The notes: generated from the letters alone by a model not told the origin. A stretch of 64,000 nt of DNA from Acidobacteriota bacterium (GCA_018268955.1 JAFDVO010000006.1:62001-126000); one strand, 5' to 3'. Counted from the stretch's first letter, positions 34,738-43,852 are shown. Translations and numbers: made by a program.

Positions 34738-35604
34738 TCAGCGCAGGTCCAGGCCCGAGTCGAGGCGCACGCGCAGCACCGAACCGGCGGGAAGTTCGAC
34801 GTCCTTCCCTTCGGTCGCGGCAACGGTACCGCCGCCACCGATCAGGATGCCGGCAATCGCGCCCTTCACGCCGCCGAGAATGCCGCCGATGACGGCCCCG
34901 ACGCCGGCGCCCGCACCAATCCGGCCAGCCTCGCCCTTGATCCCTTCGCTCTCGATTGCCTGCGTGACGGTCGCTCGAATCGGATAGGCGCGCTTGCCGA
35001 TCGTGACCTGGTCGAAGGCGAGGGTGAGCTTCCCGGTGCGCTCGGTCCGGCTGGTCTTCGTGACGCCGCTCACGACGCCGCGCATGACCGAACCAGCCGG
35101 CACCAGCACGCGGTCGCCCTGCTTCAGGTCGACAAGGGTCGTCGCCTCGAATCGGTCTTCCACGAGGTTGGTCGAGGAGCTGAGGGTCTGGCCAAGCTTC
35201 ACGTCGAACTCGGTGCCGGCGGGGACATCGAGTCCGGACGTCGCGCTGCCGACGGACGCCGTCGTGCCGCCGGCTCGCGCACCGTCGCCGCGGGCCCGAG
35301 AGCGGAGGTCGTCGATGCGGTCGCGCAGATCGAAGTAGTCGGACCGCGGCACCGACTCGTTCTTGCGGATCTTCACGCGCACGTACGCGACCTCGTCGCG
35401 CAAATCGTTCAGCTCGTTCTCGAGCCTGTTGGCGAGCGCTGCATCCCGCGCTCGTGCACCCGAGACATCGCGTGTCGCGTCACCGATCGCGTCCTGCAAT
35501 CGCTGGATGTCGGTCGTGCTGACGGTCTGGTTCTGTGCGCGCGCCGTGCCGAGACCGAGCACGGACACGAGCAGGAGGAGAATCCCGAATCTGAACAGCT
35601 TCAC
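34738..35604 (-). CDS. Exported glycine-zipper protein
   Basis: 288 residues. A signal peptide (FRFGILLLLVSVLGLGTARA) is followed by a coiled-coil-like stretch (RLQDAIGDATRDVSGA..., residues ~25-95), a beta domain (VPAGTEFDVKLGQTLSSST, VDLKQGDRVLVPAGSVMRGVV) and a glycine zipper (GAGAGVGAVIGGILGGVKGA) near residue 245. Such zippers insert into or contact membranes. The start is GTG 35604 with GGAGG before it. It is downstream of rseP on the same strand after a 105-base spacer. Function unknown. Confidence 0.7.
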   Translation of the reverse strand: MKLFRFGILLLLVSVLGLGTARAQNQTVSTTDIQRLQDAIGDATRDVSGARARDAALANRLENELNDLRDEVAYVRVKIRKNESVPRSDYFDLRDRIDDLRSRARGDGARAGGTTASVGSATSGLDVPAGTEFDVKLGQTLSSSTNLVEDRFEATTLVDLKQGDRVLVPAGSVMRGVVSGVTKTSRTERTGKLTLAFDQVTIGKRAYPIRATVTQAIESEGIKGEAGRIGAGAGVGAVIGGILGGVKGAIAGILIGGGGTVAATEGKDVELPAGSVLRVRLDSGLDLR

Positions 35605-35709
35605 GTTGCCCTCCTGAGTCAGGCTAGGACGACCGTATCGCAAATACGGCTCGCGGGGCAAACGGACCCGAATGGAGACGCTCTAACGTCTACAGTCTAA
35701 CGTCGCCAG
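35605..35709. repeat. Spacer with a short heptamer array and CTCGCGG core
   Basis: TCTAACG-TCTACAG-TCTAACG-TCGCCAG (35682-35709) is a period-7 array ending directly on the rseP stop codon. GCTCGCGG at 35649-35656 matches the core of the elements at 42951 and 44986. Confidence 0.6.
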
Positions 35710-37044
35710 CTATCTCCACGGCATGAGCCGCTCGATCCAGCTGATGCGCGTGAGGTCGTTGTAGAGGACGGTAACCATCAGCGTCATCAGCACGACGAAG
35801 CCGGCGAGCAGCATCTTCTCTTTCATCGCCGTGCTGAAGTCGCGGCGGGCCACGCCTTCCATGGCCATGATGAAGATGTGGCCGCCGTCGAGGACCGGAA
35901 TCGGCAGCAGGTTCAGGAGCCCGAGGTTCAGGCTGATCTGCGCCATCAGGCTGAACAGCGCAATCCAGCCGAGCTGCGCCGACTCACCCGAGAGCTGCGC
36001 GATCGCGACCGGTCCCATCAACTGCTTGGGCGAGGTCTCGCGCGTGATCAGGCCCCAGACGGTCTGGAAGATCATGCCGGCGTACTGCACGTTCTTCTGG
36101 AACGCCATCGTCACGGCGCCGACAGCGCCCGGCCTGGTGCTGACCATCTCGTCCCCGATGCCGACACCAAGGAGGCCGATGCTGCCGCTGCGCTTCGGCG
36201 TGGCGGTCAGCGTCATCGGCTGCCCATCGCGAAGGATGTTGACCGTGATCGCCTGGTCGGGCCGCTTGGAAATGGCTTCGCGCAGGTGACCAGAGAACGT
36301 AATCGGTTCGCCGTTCACGGACACGACGACGTCGTTCGGCTTGAAGCCCGCCTTCTCGGCCGGCTCGCCTGCACCAACGCTCCGGATGCGCGGGTGGACG
36401 TTGGGGAGCACGCCGATGTCGCCGAACTCGAAGCGGCTGCCTTCCGGAGTCTTCGGGGTCACCGTCACCGTGGAGGACGTGCCGTCACGCAGGACCGTCA
36501 GCGGCACCTGCCGATCGAGCTTGCCACCCACCGCGAGGTAGAAGTCCTCCCACGTGTTCACCGGACGACCCGCCACCGCCGTGATGTGGTCGCCAGGCTG
36601 CAGCCCCGCGCTGGCCGCCGGTGAATCAGCCGGCACCACTCCGACCACGACCGGCATCGTCTCGTAGGCGGGCCGTTCAGCGCCGTTGTAGAGCACGATG
36701 GCCGTCAGCACCACGGCCAGGCCGAGGTTCATCAGCGGCCCCATGATGAGGACCTGGAAGCGCTCCCACTTCGAGCGCGACATGAACTCCTCGGGGCCAC
36801 CGCTGGAAGGTTCGTCCGGGTTCTCGCCGGCCATCTTCACGTAGCCGCCGAGCGGGAGCGCGCCGATGCTGTACTCCGTCTCGCCGCGACGGATGCTGAC
36901 GATCGTCGGGTTGAAGCCGAGCTGGAACTTCAGCACCTTGATGCCGATGCGCTTCGCGGCCAGGAAGTGCCCCAGCTCGTGCACGAACACGAGCACGCCG
37001 AGCACGAAGACGAACGACACGATGGTCAGGAGTGAACCAGGCAC
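35710..37044 (-). CDS. rseP: RseP-type site-2 zinc metalloprotease
   Basis: 444 residues. An intramembrane protease of the RseP/RasP family, which cleaves anti-sigma factors and leftover signal peptides. FVHELGHFLAAKRIG has the HExxH zinc site in helix 1, IPVLDGGHI is the third ligand, and two PDZ domains lie between (GLQPGDHITAVAGRPV and GFKPNDVVVSVNGEPI). It follows dxr by 7 bases; the dxr-rseP pairing is common in bacteria. The start is GTG 37044. Confidence 0.95.
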   Translation of the reverse strand: MPGSLLTIVSFVFVLGVLVFVHELGHFLAAKRIGIKVLKFQLGFNPTIVSIRRGETEYSIGALPLGGYVKMAGENPDEPSSGGPEEFMSRSKWERFQVLIMGPLMNLGLAVVLTAIVLYNGAERPAYETMPVVVGVVPADSPAASAGLQPGDHITAVAGRPVNTWEDFYLAVGGKLDRQVPLTVLRDGTSSTVTVTPKTPEGSRFEFGDIGVLPNVHPRIRSVGAGEPAEKAGFKPNDVVVSVNGEPITFSGHLREAISKRPDQAITVNILRDGQPMTLTATPKRSGSIGLLGVGIGDEMVSTRPGAVGAVTMAFQKNVQYAGMIFQTVWGLITRETSPKQLMGPVAIAQLSGESAQLGWIALFSLMAQISLNLGLLNLLPIPVLDGGHIFIMAMEGVARRDFSTAMKEKMLLAGFVVLMTLMVTVLYNDLTRISWIERLMPWR

Positions 37045-37051
37045 GTCTACC

Positions 37052-38230
37052 TCAGACCTTCAATTGTATCCCCCGGGCCACCTCGAGGGCGTGCTCACGG
37101 GCCCAGGCATCGAGCGCGCGAACCTGCGCGAGCGTGCGAACCGCCGCAGGCTTCTGCGCATCGAGCGTGCGTTCGATCACGTCGGCAATCCCCCTGAACG
37201 ACAGCGAACCGTCGAGGAACCGGGCGACCGCAACCTCGTTCGCTGCGTTCAGCACGACCGCCTGGCTGCCGTCCCCGCGCAGGGCGCGATACGCAAGCGC
37301 CAGGCACGGGAACACGGTCGTGTCCGGCACGTCGAAGTCCAGCCGCCGCGGCTGTGTCAGGTCCAGCGGCGGCACCGGGGCCGACCAGCGATCCGGGTAG
37401 GAGAACGCGTACTGGATCGGCAGGCGCATGTCGGTCACCCCAAGCTGCGCGATCAGCGACCCATCCACGAACTCGACCATCGAGTGCACGACCGACTGCG
37501 GGTGCACGACGACGTCGATCTCGTCCGCTGAGGCGTCGAACAGCCAGTGCGCCTCGATCACCTCGAGCCCCTTGTTCATCAGGGTCGCCGAGTCGATCGT
37601 GATCTTGCGGCCCATCTGCCACGTGGGATGCCGCAGCGCATCAGCGGCAGTCACGCGCTCCAGTTCGGACGCCGACCGCCCCCTGAACGGTCCGCCCGAC
37701 GCGGTCAGCACGAGCCGCTTCATCTCGGCCCGGTTGTGTCCGTGCAGGCACTGGTGGATGGCGTTGTGTTCGCTGTCGACCGGCAGGATCGCGACGCCCT
37801 GCCGCCGCGCCGCTTCGGTGACGATGCCGCCAGCCATCACGAGCACTTCCTTGTTGGCGAGCGCGATCGTCTTGCCGTGCTCGATGGCCGCGAGCGTCGC
37901 TTCGAGCCCGTCGGTTCCAGACGAGGCGCAGAGGACGATGTCGACGTCAGGGTGCGTGGCGACGGCGACGAGACCTTCGCGCCCGACGTCGTTCATGACG
38001 ATGTCGGGCGACCACGCACCGGTCCGCCGCAGATTGTCCGCGGCGCGCGAGGTCGACATCGCGACGACGCGCGGACGGTAGCGCTCGATCTGTGACGCGA
38101 AGCGTTCGACGTTCTCGCCAGCCGCGAGCCCGACCACCTCGAGCCGATCGGCATGCGTGTCGACGACCGACAGCGCGCTCTGGCCGATGGAGCCGGTGGC
38201 GCCGAGGATCGCAATGCGCCGCCTAGACAT
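37052..38230 (-). CDS. dxr: 1-deoxy-D-xylulose-5-phosphate reductoisomerase
   Basis: 392 residues. It makes 2-C-methyl-D-erythritol 4-phosphate, the committed step of the MEP isoprenoid route. ILGATGSIGQSALSVV binds NADPH, TIALANKEVLVMAG and ILPVDSEHNAIHQCL hold the active-site residues, and SGGPFRG the phosphate loop. Its ATG overlaps the cdsA stop by 8 bases. Isoprenoids from this pathway feed uppS and the haem O side chain. Confidence 0.97.
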   Translation of the reverse strand: MSRRRIAILGATGSIGQSALSVVDTHADRLEVVGLAAGENVERFASQIERYRPRVVAMSTSRAADNLRRTGAWSPDIVMNDVGREGLVAVATHPDVDIVLCASSGTDGLEATLAAIEHGKTIALANKEVLVMAGGIVTEAARRQGVAILPVDSEHNAIHQCLHGHNRAEMKRLVLTASGGPFRGRSASELERVTAADALRHPTWQMGRKITIDSATLMNKGLEVIEAHWLFDASADEIDVVVHPQSVVHSMVEFVDGSLIAQLGVTDMRLPIQYAFSYPDRWSAPVPPLDLTQPRRLDFDVPDTTVFPCLALAYRALRGDGSQAVVLNAANEVAVARFLDGSLSFRGIADVIERTLDAQKPAAVRTLAQVRALDAWAREHALEVARGIQLKV

Positions 38231-39026
38231 GGCGCAGCACGACGAAGTAGATGGGCGCGGCGAACAGGAGCGCATCGATCCGGTCGAGCACGCCGCCGTG
38301 TCCGGGAATGAGCGACGAGCTGTCCTTCACGCCGGCACTGCGCTTCAACATCGACTCGAAGAGGTCGCCAGCAATGCCGAGCGCGACCAGGGTCACGCCG
38401 AGGAGCACCCGCACGGTCACTGGCACTGTGGGCAACCACCAGGCCCCGACCACCGCGAGCAACAGCGTGCCGAACACGAATCCACCGATGGCGCCTTCGA
38501 TGGTCTTCTTCGGGCTGATCCGCTCGGCGAGCTTGCGCTTCCCGAATGCACGCCCGGTGAAGTACTGCATCGAGTCGCTGACGATGACGGTGAGCATCAG
38601 CAGGAACAGCGCCTCCGGGCCGCGGCTCTCACGAATGGCGACGAGCGCGCCAACCGGCAGCCCGAGGTACAGGCACGGCAACAGGGCCACCGATGCCGAC
38701 GACAACGCGTCGATGCCGCCCTGCCAGGAGGCAAGCGACAGCGCGCCGGCTGCAACGAGCGCCGTCATGAGCACGAGGTCGAGCGGCAGGACACCTGCAC
38801 CGCCCGGCAGCGCACTCGAGAACGAGGCGCAGACGAGCATCGCCGCGGCAGTGGCGACGGTCGTCGGGAACGTCAGGCGGCTCGCGTGTGCGAGCGTGCT
38901 GAGCTCATGGCAGCCGAGGCCCACGATGGCGAGGCCGATCAGCAGAAAGAGCCACGCTGGCGACAGCCACACCGCGGCCACGGCGACGGCAATCAGCACC
39001 GTGCCACTGATGATGCGGGTAATCAC
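38223..39026 (-). CDS. cdsA: Phosphatidate cytidylyltransferase
   Basis: 267 residues, about eight transmembrane helices. It makes CDP-diacylglycerol from phosphatidate and CTP for phospholipid synthesis. The signature SDSMQYFTGRAFGKRKLAER with KKTIEG following is complete near residue 200. Start GTG 39026 overlaps the uppS stop codon (GTGA), so they are coupled. A longer frame would add 50 residues that belong to the uppS coding region. Confidence 0.95.
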   Translation of the reverse strand: MITRIISGTVLIAVAVAAVWLSPAWLFLLIGLAIVGLGCHELSTLAHASRLTFPTTVATAAAMLVCASFSSALPGGAGVLPLDLVLMTALVAAGALSLASWQGGIDALSSASVALLPCLYLGLPVGALVAIRESRGPEALFLLMLTVIVSDSMQYFTGRAFGKRKLAERISPKKTIEGAIGGFVFGTLLLAVVGAWWLPTVPVTVRVLLGVTLVALGIAGDLFESMLKRSAGVKDSSSLIPGHGGVLDRIDALLFAAPIYFVVLRHV

Positions 39027-39814
39027 TTGGCGCCGAGCGCGACCGGTGAGGGCTTGATGCCGCCGTAGCGGCGATCGCGCTTCTGGTAATCGAGGATTGC
39101 GGTGAGGAGATCGCGGCGCCGGAAGTCGGGCCAGAGCGTGTCGGTGACCCAAATTTCGGCGTAGGCAATCTGCCACAGCAGGAAGTTGCTCACGCGCATC
39201 TCGCCGCTCGTCCGGATCAGCAGGTCGGGATCGGGCTGGCCGGCCGTGTAGAGGTACTCGCTGAACTTCGCTTCGTCCAGCGTCGCAGGATCGATCCCGG
39301 ATGCCATCGCCCGCCGCGCCGCGTCGACGATCTCCGCGCGGCCGCCGTAGTTCAGGGCGATGTTGAAGAGCATCCCGGTGTTCCCTTCCGTCTTGCGGAT
39401 GCCGTGCTCGAGTTCCTGCTGGACGTCGGGCGCGAGCTCCTCGGCCCGCCCGATTACGCGGAAGCGGATGTTGTTCTTGAGCAGCGTGCTGAGCTCCAGG
39501 CGGATGTAGCGCTTCAGCAGCGACATCAGCACGTTCACTTCGGTCCGCGGCCGCTTCCAGTTCTCCACCGAAAACGCATAGAGCGTCAGCACCTGGATGC
39601 CCAGGCGTGCCGATGTCTCGACCACGTCGCGCACCGAGTCGATGCCGGCACGGTGGCCTTCCACCCGGGGCAGGTGGCGCTGCGCAGCCCAGCGCCCGTT
39701 GCCGTCCATGATGATGGCGATGTGGGCGGGGAGCTGCTCGACGTTCACCTGACGGGCGAGCGCCTCGTCCGGCGATCCTGGCGGAATCCAGGCCAGGAGC
39801 TGCTCAAGCGACAT
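39023..39814 (-). CDS. uppS: Undecaprenyl diphosphate synthase (cis-prenyltransferase)
   Basis: 263 residues. It makes the C55 lipid carrier for peptidoglycan and O-antigen from isopentenyl and farnesyl diphosphate. HIAIIMDGNGRWAAQRHLPR is the diphosphate-binding site, TLYAFSVENWKRP follows, and the C-terminal WPDFRRRDLLTAI motif is present. TATAAT lies 8 bases before the ATG, so a promoter inside the operon start is likely, with almost no leader. Confidence 0.97.
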   Translation of the reverse strand: MSLEQLLAWIPPGSPDEALARQVNVEQLPAHIAIIMDGNGRWAAQRHLPRVEGHRAGIDSVRDVVETSARLGIQVLTLYAFSVENWKRPRTEVNVLMSLLKRYIRLELSTLLKNNIRFRVIGRAEELAPDVQQELEHGIRKTEGNTGMLFNIALNYGGRAEIVDAARRAMASGIDPATLDEAKFSEYLYTAGQPDPDLLIRTSGEMRVSNFLLWQIAYAEIWVTDTLWPDFRRRDLLTAILDYQKRDRRYGGIKPSPVALGAK

Positions 39815-39822
39815 GCCGGACC

Positions 39823-39828
39823 ATTATA
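39823..39828 (-). promoter_or_regulatory. -10 box (TATAAT) directly before uppS
   Basis: Minus-strand TATAAT ends 8 bases before the ATG, so the message would have a leader of 0-2 bases. A short heptamer array overlaps the -35 side. Confidence 0.5.
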
Positions 39829-39836
39829 AGAAGTTG

Positions 39837-39857
39837 GAACTGAGAAGTCAGAATTCA
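39837..39857. repeat. Three heptamers of the GAACTCA family
   Basis: GAACTGA-GAAGTCA-GAATTCA. The array runs into the last codon of truA, and the truA stop codon is formed from repeat bases. The same 14-base start occurs at 42951. Confidence 0.7.
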
Positions 39858-40658
39858 GACGTGAAGGCTCGAGTTCTGCGTTCCGGCTTCAGCCGTCTGC
39901 GGTCGCTCGTAGTCGACGCCGACCAGGAAGAGCCCGGAGGCCGGAGCGGTGCGCCCGGCCGTGGCGCGATGCGCGGACGCGAGCACCTCCTCGATCCACG
40001 CGGGTGACCGGCGACCACGTCCCACTTCGACCAGCGTGCCGGCGATCGCGCGGACCATCTGGCGAAGGAAGCCGTCGCCCCGCACCTCGTACGTGATCAG
40101 CCGCTCGCCGTGTCGCACATCGGCGGCCTGGATGTCCGACGAGAAGATGGTCCGGACCGAGGTATCGACGTCGGTCCCGGCCCCTTGGAACGCCGCGAAG
40201 TCGTGTGTCCCTTGGAGCCGCCCTGCCGCATCCTGCATCGCCGCGATGTCGAGCGGAGGCCATGCCACCTGCCAGACATAGGGACGCTCGAACGGACTGA
40301 CGACCTGCCCGTTCCAGATGCGATAGCGGTAGGTCTTCGCTGTCGCATCGAACCGTGCGTGGAAGCCGGGCGGGACGACCGTCGCGTCGATCAGGCGAAC
40401 GGCATGCGGGAGCCGCATGTTCACCGCCTTGACGACCACACGCGGGTCGACGTCTCGCTGGAGCGTGACCGACGCGACCTGCGCAAGCGCGTGGACCCCT
40501 GCGTCCGTCCGGCCGGCGCCATGCACCGTCACGGCACGGCCCTCCAAAGGGGCGAGCGCCTCCTCGAGCAGGCCCTGCACGGATACACCCGAGGCCTGAC
40601 GCTGCCAGCCGACGAGCGCGGTGCCGTCGTAGGCGATCGTCAGCTTCAGGTGTGGCAA
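39855..40658 (-). CDS. truA: tRNA pseudouridine synthase A (positions 38-40)
   Basis: 267 residues. LTIAYDGTALVGWQRQ and GAGRTDAGVHALAQV (with the catalytic Asp) identify TruA, and FLRQMVRAIAGTLVEVGRG closes the family signature. The start is TTG 40658, two bases after the pyrE stop, so it is coupled to pyrE. The last ~12 residues (ETQNSSLHV) are not conserved and border the repeat. Confidence 0.95.
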   Translation of the reverse strand: MPHLKLTIAYDGTALVGWQRQASGVSVQGLLEEALAPLEGRAVTVHGAGRTDAGVHALAQVASVTLQRDVDPRVVVKAVNMRLPHAVRLIDATVVPPGFHARFDATAKTYRYRIWNGQVVSPFERPYVWQVAWPPLDIAAMQDAAGRLQGTHDFAAFQGAGTDVDTSVRTIFSSDIQAADVRHGERLITYEVRGDGFLRQMVRAIAGTLVEVGRGRRSPAWIEEVLASAHRATAGRTAPASGLFLVGVDYERPQTAEAGTQNSSLHV

Positions 40659-40659
40659 C

Positions 40660-41241
40660 TCAGGCGACCACAGGGCGGGAGCCGGGCTTCACGACCGGCA
40701 GCCCCTGCGCACAGAGGGGACAGGCGTCGGGCTGGTACGTCGGGAGGTCGATGCTGAGGAGCGCGTGGAACGGCACATCGAACGTCGCCTTGCCGCCGCT
40801 GCGATCCACGATGGCCGCGGCGCCAACGACATGCCCACCCGCCGCCGTCGCCACCTGCATCGTTTCGCGCGTGGACCCGCCGGTGGTGCAGACGTCCTCG
40901 ACGACAAGCACGCGGTCGGACTCGGCGAGCATGAAACCGCGACGCAGGGTCAGGACGCCGTCCTGCCGTTCGGCGAAGAGCGCGCGGACGCCGAGTGCAC
41001 GACCGACTTCGTGGCCGATCACCACGCCGCCGAGCGCGGGCGAGAGCACGACCGTGGGCCTGAGCTCCCGCACCCGATCGGCGATGGCGCGTCCCAGCCG
41101 TTCGGCAGAATCCGGGTGCTGCAGCACCAGGGCGCACTGAAGGTAGCCGCTGCTGTGGAGCCCCGAACTCAGGCGGAAGTGCCCTTCGAGCAGCGCGCCT
41201 GACTTCCGGAACAGATCGAGGAGTTCGTCTCGTGTGGCCAT
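40660..41241 (-). CDS. pyrE: Orotate phosphoribosyltransferase
   Basis: 193 residues. It joins orotate to PRPP, giving OMP. FRLSSGLHSSGYLQCALVL and the PRPP loop VLVVEDVCTTGGSTRET are characteristic. The C-terminus ends with YQPDACPLCAQGLPVVKPGSR, where a CPLC pair is found; the paralogue at 49688 has the same ending. It starts the long minus-strand operon down to rseP. TATACT lies 10 bases before the ATG. A much longer frame through the upstream region is a shadow of tolC. Confidence 0.95.
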   Translation of the reverse strand: MATRDELLDLFRKSGALLEGHFRLSSGLHSSGYLQCALVLQHPDSAERLGRAIADRVRELRPTVVLSPALGGVVIGHEVGRALGVRALFAERQDGVLTLRRGFMLAESDRVLVVEDVCTTGGSTRETMQVATAAGGHVVGAAAIVDRSGGKATFDVPFHALLSIDLPTYQPDACPLCAQGLPVVKPGSRPVVA

Positions 41242-41251
41242 GCGACTCGGT

Positions 41252-41261
41252 AGTATACAAT
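41252..41261. promoter_or_regulatory. Overlapping divergent -10 boxes, pyrE and tolC
   Basis: AGTATACAAT reads TACAAT on the plus strand (41256-41261, towards tolC) and TATACT on the minus strand (41257-41252, towards pyrE). Only one polymerase can use it at a time, so the two genes may compete. Confidence 0.5.
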
Positions 41262-41343
41262 CCGGGTTCACCGAACCGAACGCCCCCGCCCTGCGTCTAC
41301 TAGTCGAGAACGCACCATGTCTCGCCTGTTGGAGCCTCTGTCC

Positions 41344-42933
41344 ATGCGACATTCGAAGAAATGCGCCGTGCTGGCGCTTGCCGCGGCCATGCTGGCCGGC
41401 GGCGTCCTGCCGGTTTCGGCACAGGATCAGGCTGCGCCGGTCCGCACGCTGACGGTCGACGAAGCGGTCAGGCTCGCCGTCGAGCAGAACCTCGGCATCC
41501 AGATCGAGCGGATCAACCCGCAAATCGGGGACGTCGCCGTCGCCCAGGCCCGCAGCTACTGGGTCCCGACCGTGTCGACGACCCTGCAGAACAATTCGCA
41601 GAACACTCCGTCGAGCAGCTTCCTCTCGGGTGGCCAGGCCAAGATCACCGACACCCGATTCACCTCGCAGTTCGGCGTCAGCCAGCTCCTGCCGACGGGC
41701 GCGAGCTACTCGCTCGCCTGGAACAGTGCCCGCTCCACCTCGACGAACCTCTTCACGAACTTCGACCCGCTCCTCAGCTCCAACGTCGCCTTCAACATCA
41801 CGCAGCCGCTGCTCCGCGGCCGCACGATCGACTCGTACCGGCAGCAGCTCCAGACCAGCCGCAAGGATCGCGAGGCGGCTGACGTCTCCCTCCGATCGAC
41901 CGTGGCGGTCACGACGCGCAACGTGAAGAACGCGTATTGGGACCTGGCCTACGCCCGCGAGAACCTGCAGGCGGTGCAGAAGTCGCTGGACCTCGCGAAG
42001 CGGGCGCTCGCCGACAACGAGAAGCGCGTGCAGATCGGCACCATGGCGCCCATCGACATCGTGGAGGCCCAGTCCGAAGTGGCACGCAACGAGGAGTCGG
42101 TGATCGTCGCCGAGGCGGCGATCAAGCAGGCGGAGGATCGGCTGCGGGCGCTGATCCTGAATCCGTCCTCGCCGGACTTCTGGACCACGTCGCTCCAGCC
42201 GAGTGAGCCGATGCCCTTCCAGCCGGTCACGGTGGATGTGGACAGCGCCATCCGCCGCGCCGTCGCGAGCCGGACCGACGTGCAGCTCGCGAAGAACAGC
42301 CTCGAGAAGAGCGACATCAACTTGAAGTACTTCCGCTCGCAGGTGCTGCCGGACATCAGCGCGACCGTCGCGTACCAGTCCAACGCCGTCGGCGGCTCGC
42401 AGCTCTCGCCCCTCACCAGCTTCACCGGACCGGCCGGCCCGCGCTCGATCGTGGCGCAGCGAGGCTACGGCACGGTGCTGGGCGACGTGTTCTCGAGCGC
42501 CTATCCGACGTGGACCTTCGGCGTGACGATGTCGTATCCGATCGGCGGCAGCACGCAGGACACGAACCTGGCCCGCGCCAAGCTGCAGTACTCGCAGGCC
42601 GAGGCGCAGCTGAAGAACCTCGAGATGCAGATCGGCACGCAGGTGCGTGACGCCGCCCGCCAGGTGGTGACGAATGCAAAGCGGGTCGACAGCGCACGCG
42701 CGGCGCGCGACCTCGCCGAGCAGCGGCTCGCTGCCGAGGAGAAGAAGTTCGCCGCCGGCATCCAGACCACCTTCTTCGTCTTCCAGGCACAGCGCGACCT
42801 GGCCCAGGCGCGCACCAACGAGATCAAGGCGATCGCCGACTACAACAAGTCGGTCGTGGACTTCGAGGCCATCCAGGACACCTCGCTGAGCGGCAACGTC
42901 GTCATCACCTCCGCAGCACAGGGAACGAGATAG
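41344..42933 (+). CDS. TolC-family outer-membrane efflux protein
   Basis: 529 residues. A signal peptide (KKCAVLALAAAMLAGGVLPVSA) and two related halves of long helices and strands (AVRLAVEQNLGIQIERINPQ; NLKYFRSQVLPDISATVAYQ, PTWTFGVTMSYPIGG) form the OEP family, a trimeric exit duct. Heptad-like Ala/Arg/Glu helices are clear (ARAARDLAEQRLAAEEKKFA). No RND pump or membrane-fusion gene is next to it, so the inner partner is unknown. ATG 41344 gives the better signal peptide; 41317 is possible. Confidence 0.88.
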   Translation: MRHSKKCAVLALAAAMLAGGVLPVSAQDQAAPVRTLTVDEAVRLAVEQNLGIQIERINPQIGDVAVAQARSYWVPTVSTTLQNNSQNTPSSSFLSGGQAKITDTRFTSQFGVSQLLPTGASYSLAWNSARSTSTNLFTNFDPLLSSNVAFNITQPLLRGRTIDSYRQQLQTSRKDREAADVSLRSTVAVTTRNVKNAYWDLAYARENLQAVQKSLDLAKRALADNEKRVQIGTMAPIDIVEAQSEVARNEESVIVAEAAIKQAEDRLRALILNPSSPDFWTTSLQPSEPMPFQPVTVDVDSAIRRAVASRTDVQLAKNSLEKSDINLKYFRSQVLPDISATVAYQSNAVGGSQLSPLTSFTGPAGPRSIVAQRGYGTVLGDVFSSAYPTWTFGVTMSYPIGGSTQDTNLARAKLQYSQAEAQLKNLEMQIGTQVRDAARQVVTNAKRVDSARAARDLAEQRLAAEEKKFAAGIQTTFFVFQAQRDLAQARTNEIKAIADYNKSVVDFEAIQDTSLSGNVVITSAAQGTR

Positions 42934-42950
42934 CGCCCGATCCGACGTCG

Positions 42951-43033
42951 GAACTGAGAAGTCAGAACTCAGAAGCTTGAAGCCCGGCGCGGCCTCGCGG
43001 CGTTCGCTTCCGACTTCTGAGTTCTCAGTGCTG
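42951..43033. repeat. Composite heptamer element with inverted arms
   Basis: The left arm is GAACTGA-GAAGTCA-GAACTCA-GAAGCTT (42951-42978). The core contains CCTCGCGG (42993-43000). The right arm (43007-43028) reads the same units on the other strand. It fills the tolC to glycosyltransferase spacer. Confidence 0.75.
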
Positions 43034-43048
43034 GCTTCCCCGGTGAAG

Positions 43049-43054
43049 TACACT
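43049..43054 (+). promoter_or_regulatory. -10 box six bases before a start codon
   Basis: TACACT is followed by six bases and then GTG 43061. No ribosome site precedes it. The pattern is the same as at 10264 and 25566. Confidence 0.4.
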
Positions 43055-43060
43055 CCCAGC

Positions 43061-43846
43061 GTGCCGGCGCTCTCGGTCACCATCATCACGAAGAACGAGG
43101 AAGCGGACATCGCCGAGGCGATTGCGTCCGTCGCGTGGGCGGACGAGATCCTCGTCGTGGATTCGCAGAGCACGGATCGCACGGTGGATCTGGCGCGTGC
43201 GGCCTCGCCCCGCGTGGTGGTGATCTCGCGGGAGTGGCCCGGCTACATCGCCCAGAAGAACTTCGCCGCCTCACGGGCCTCGAACGACTGGATTCTGTCG
43301 CTGGACGCGGATGAGCGCGTCACGCCCGAACTCGCTGCGCACATCCGTGCAACGCTGGAGGCGCCGGCGCACGCAGCCTATGAGATGCCGCGCATCACGT
43401 GGCACCTGGGCCGGTGGATCGACGCGACGGACTGGTATCCGGACTACCAGACCCGCCTTTACGATCGGACACGCGCTCGCTGGTCCGGGCAGTACGTGCA
43501 CGAAGCCGTGACAGTCGACGGGTCGCGCGGACGGCTCACCGGTCGACTGCAGCACTTCGCCTACCAGGACATCTCCGACCACCTCGACACCATCGATCGG
43601 TACACGACCCTCGCCGCTCGCCAGATGTTCGAGGCCGGACGTCGCGCCTCCGCTGGGGCGCTGCTCCTGCACGGCCCGTTCGCGTTCCTCCGCAACTACG
43701 TCGCACGCGGCGGCTTCCGCCTTGGCGCGGCCGGCATCATCATCTCGATGATGAACAGCTACTACGTGTTCCTGAAGTACGCGAAGCTGTGGGCGCTTCA
43801 GGCCGCACCATCGGCGAGGCCCGGGCGCCGCACGCCAACCTCGTAG
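43061..43846 (+). CDS. Family 2 glycosyltransferase (LPS-core WaaE/KdtX type)
   Basis: 261 residues, cytoplasmic GT-A fold. LSVTIITKNEEADIAEAI opens the nucleotide-sugar domain, ILVVDSQSTDRTVDLA and WILSLDADERVTPEL (DxD-like metal site) follow, and YVHEAV with the final hydrophobic helix is typical of lipopolysaccharide-core glucosyltransferases. GTG 43061 gives the canonical N-terminus; GTG 43043 is an alternative. It is followed 6 bases later by a family 4 enzyme. Confidence 0.88.
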   Translation: MPALSVTIITKNEEADIAEAIASVAWADEILVVDSQSTDRTVDLARAASPRVVVISREWPGYIAQKNFAASRASNDWILSLDADERVTPELAAHIRATLEAPAHAAYEMPRITWHLGRWIDATDWYPDYQTRLYDRTRARWSGQYVHEAVTVDGSRGRLTGRLQHFAYQDISDHLDTIDRYTTLAARQMFEAGRRASAGALLLHGPFAFLRNYVARGGFRLGAAGIIISMMNSYYVFLKYAKLWALQAAPSARPGRRTPTS

Positions 43847-43852
43847 CCACGG

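Noticed and set aside
40660-43182. An 840-residue frame reading from opposite tolC into pyrE
   Set aside because: Only the last 193 residues are PyrE; the rest is the reverse strand of tolC. A promoter and ATG for pyrE lie at 41241-41257.
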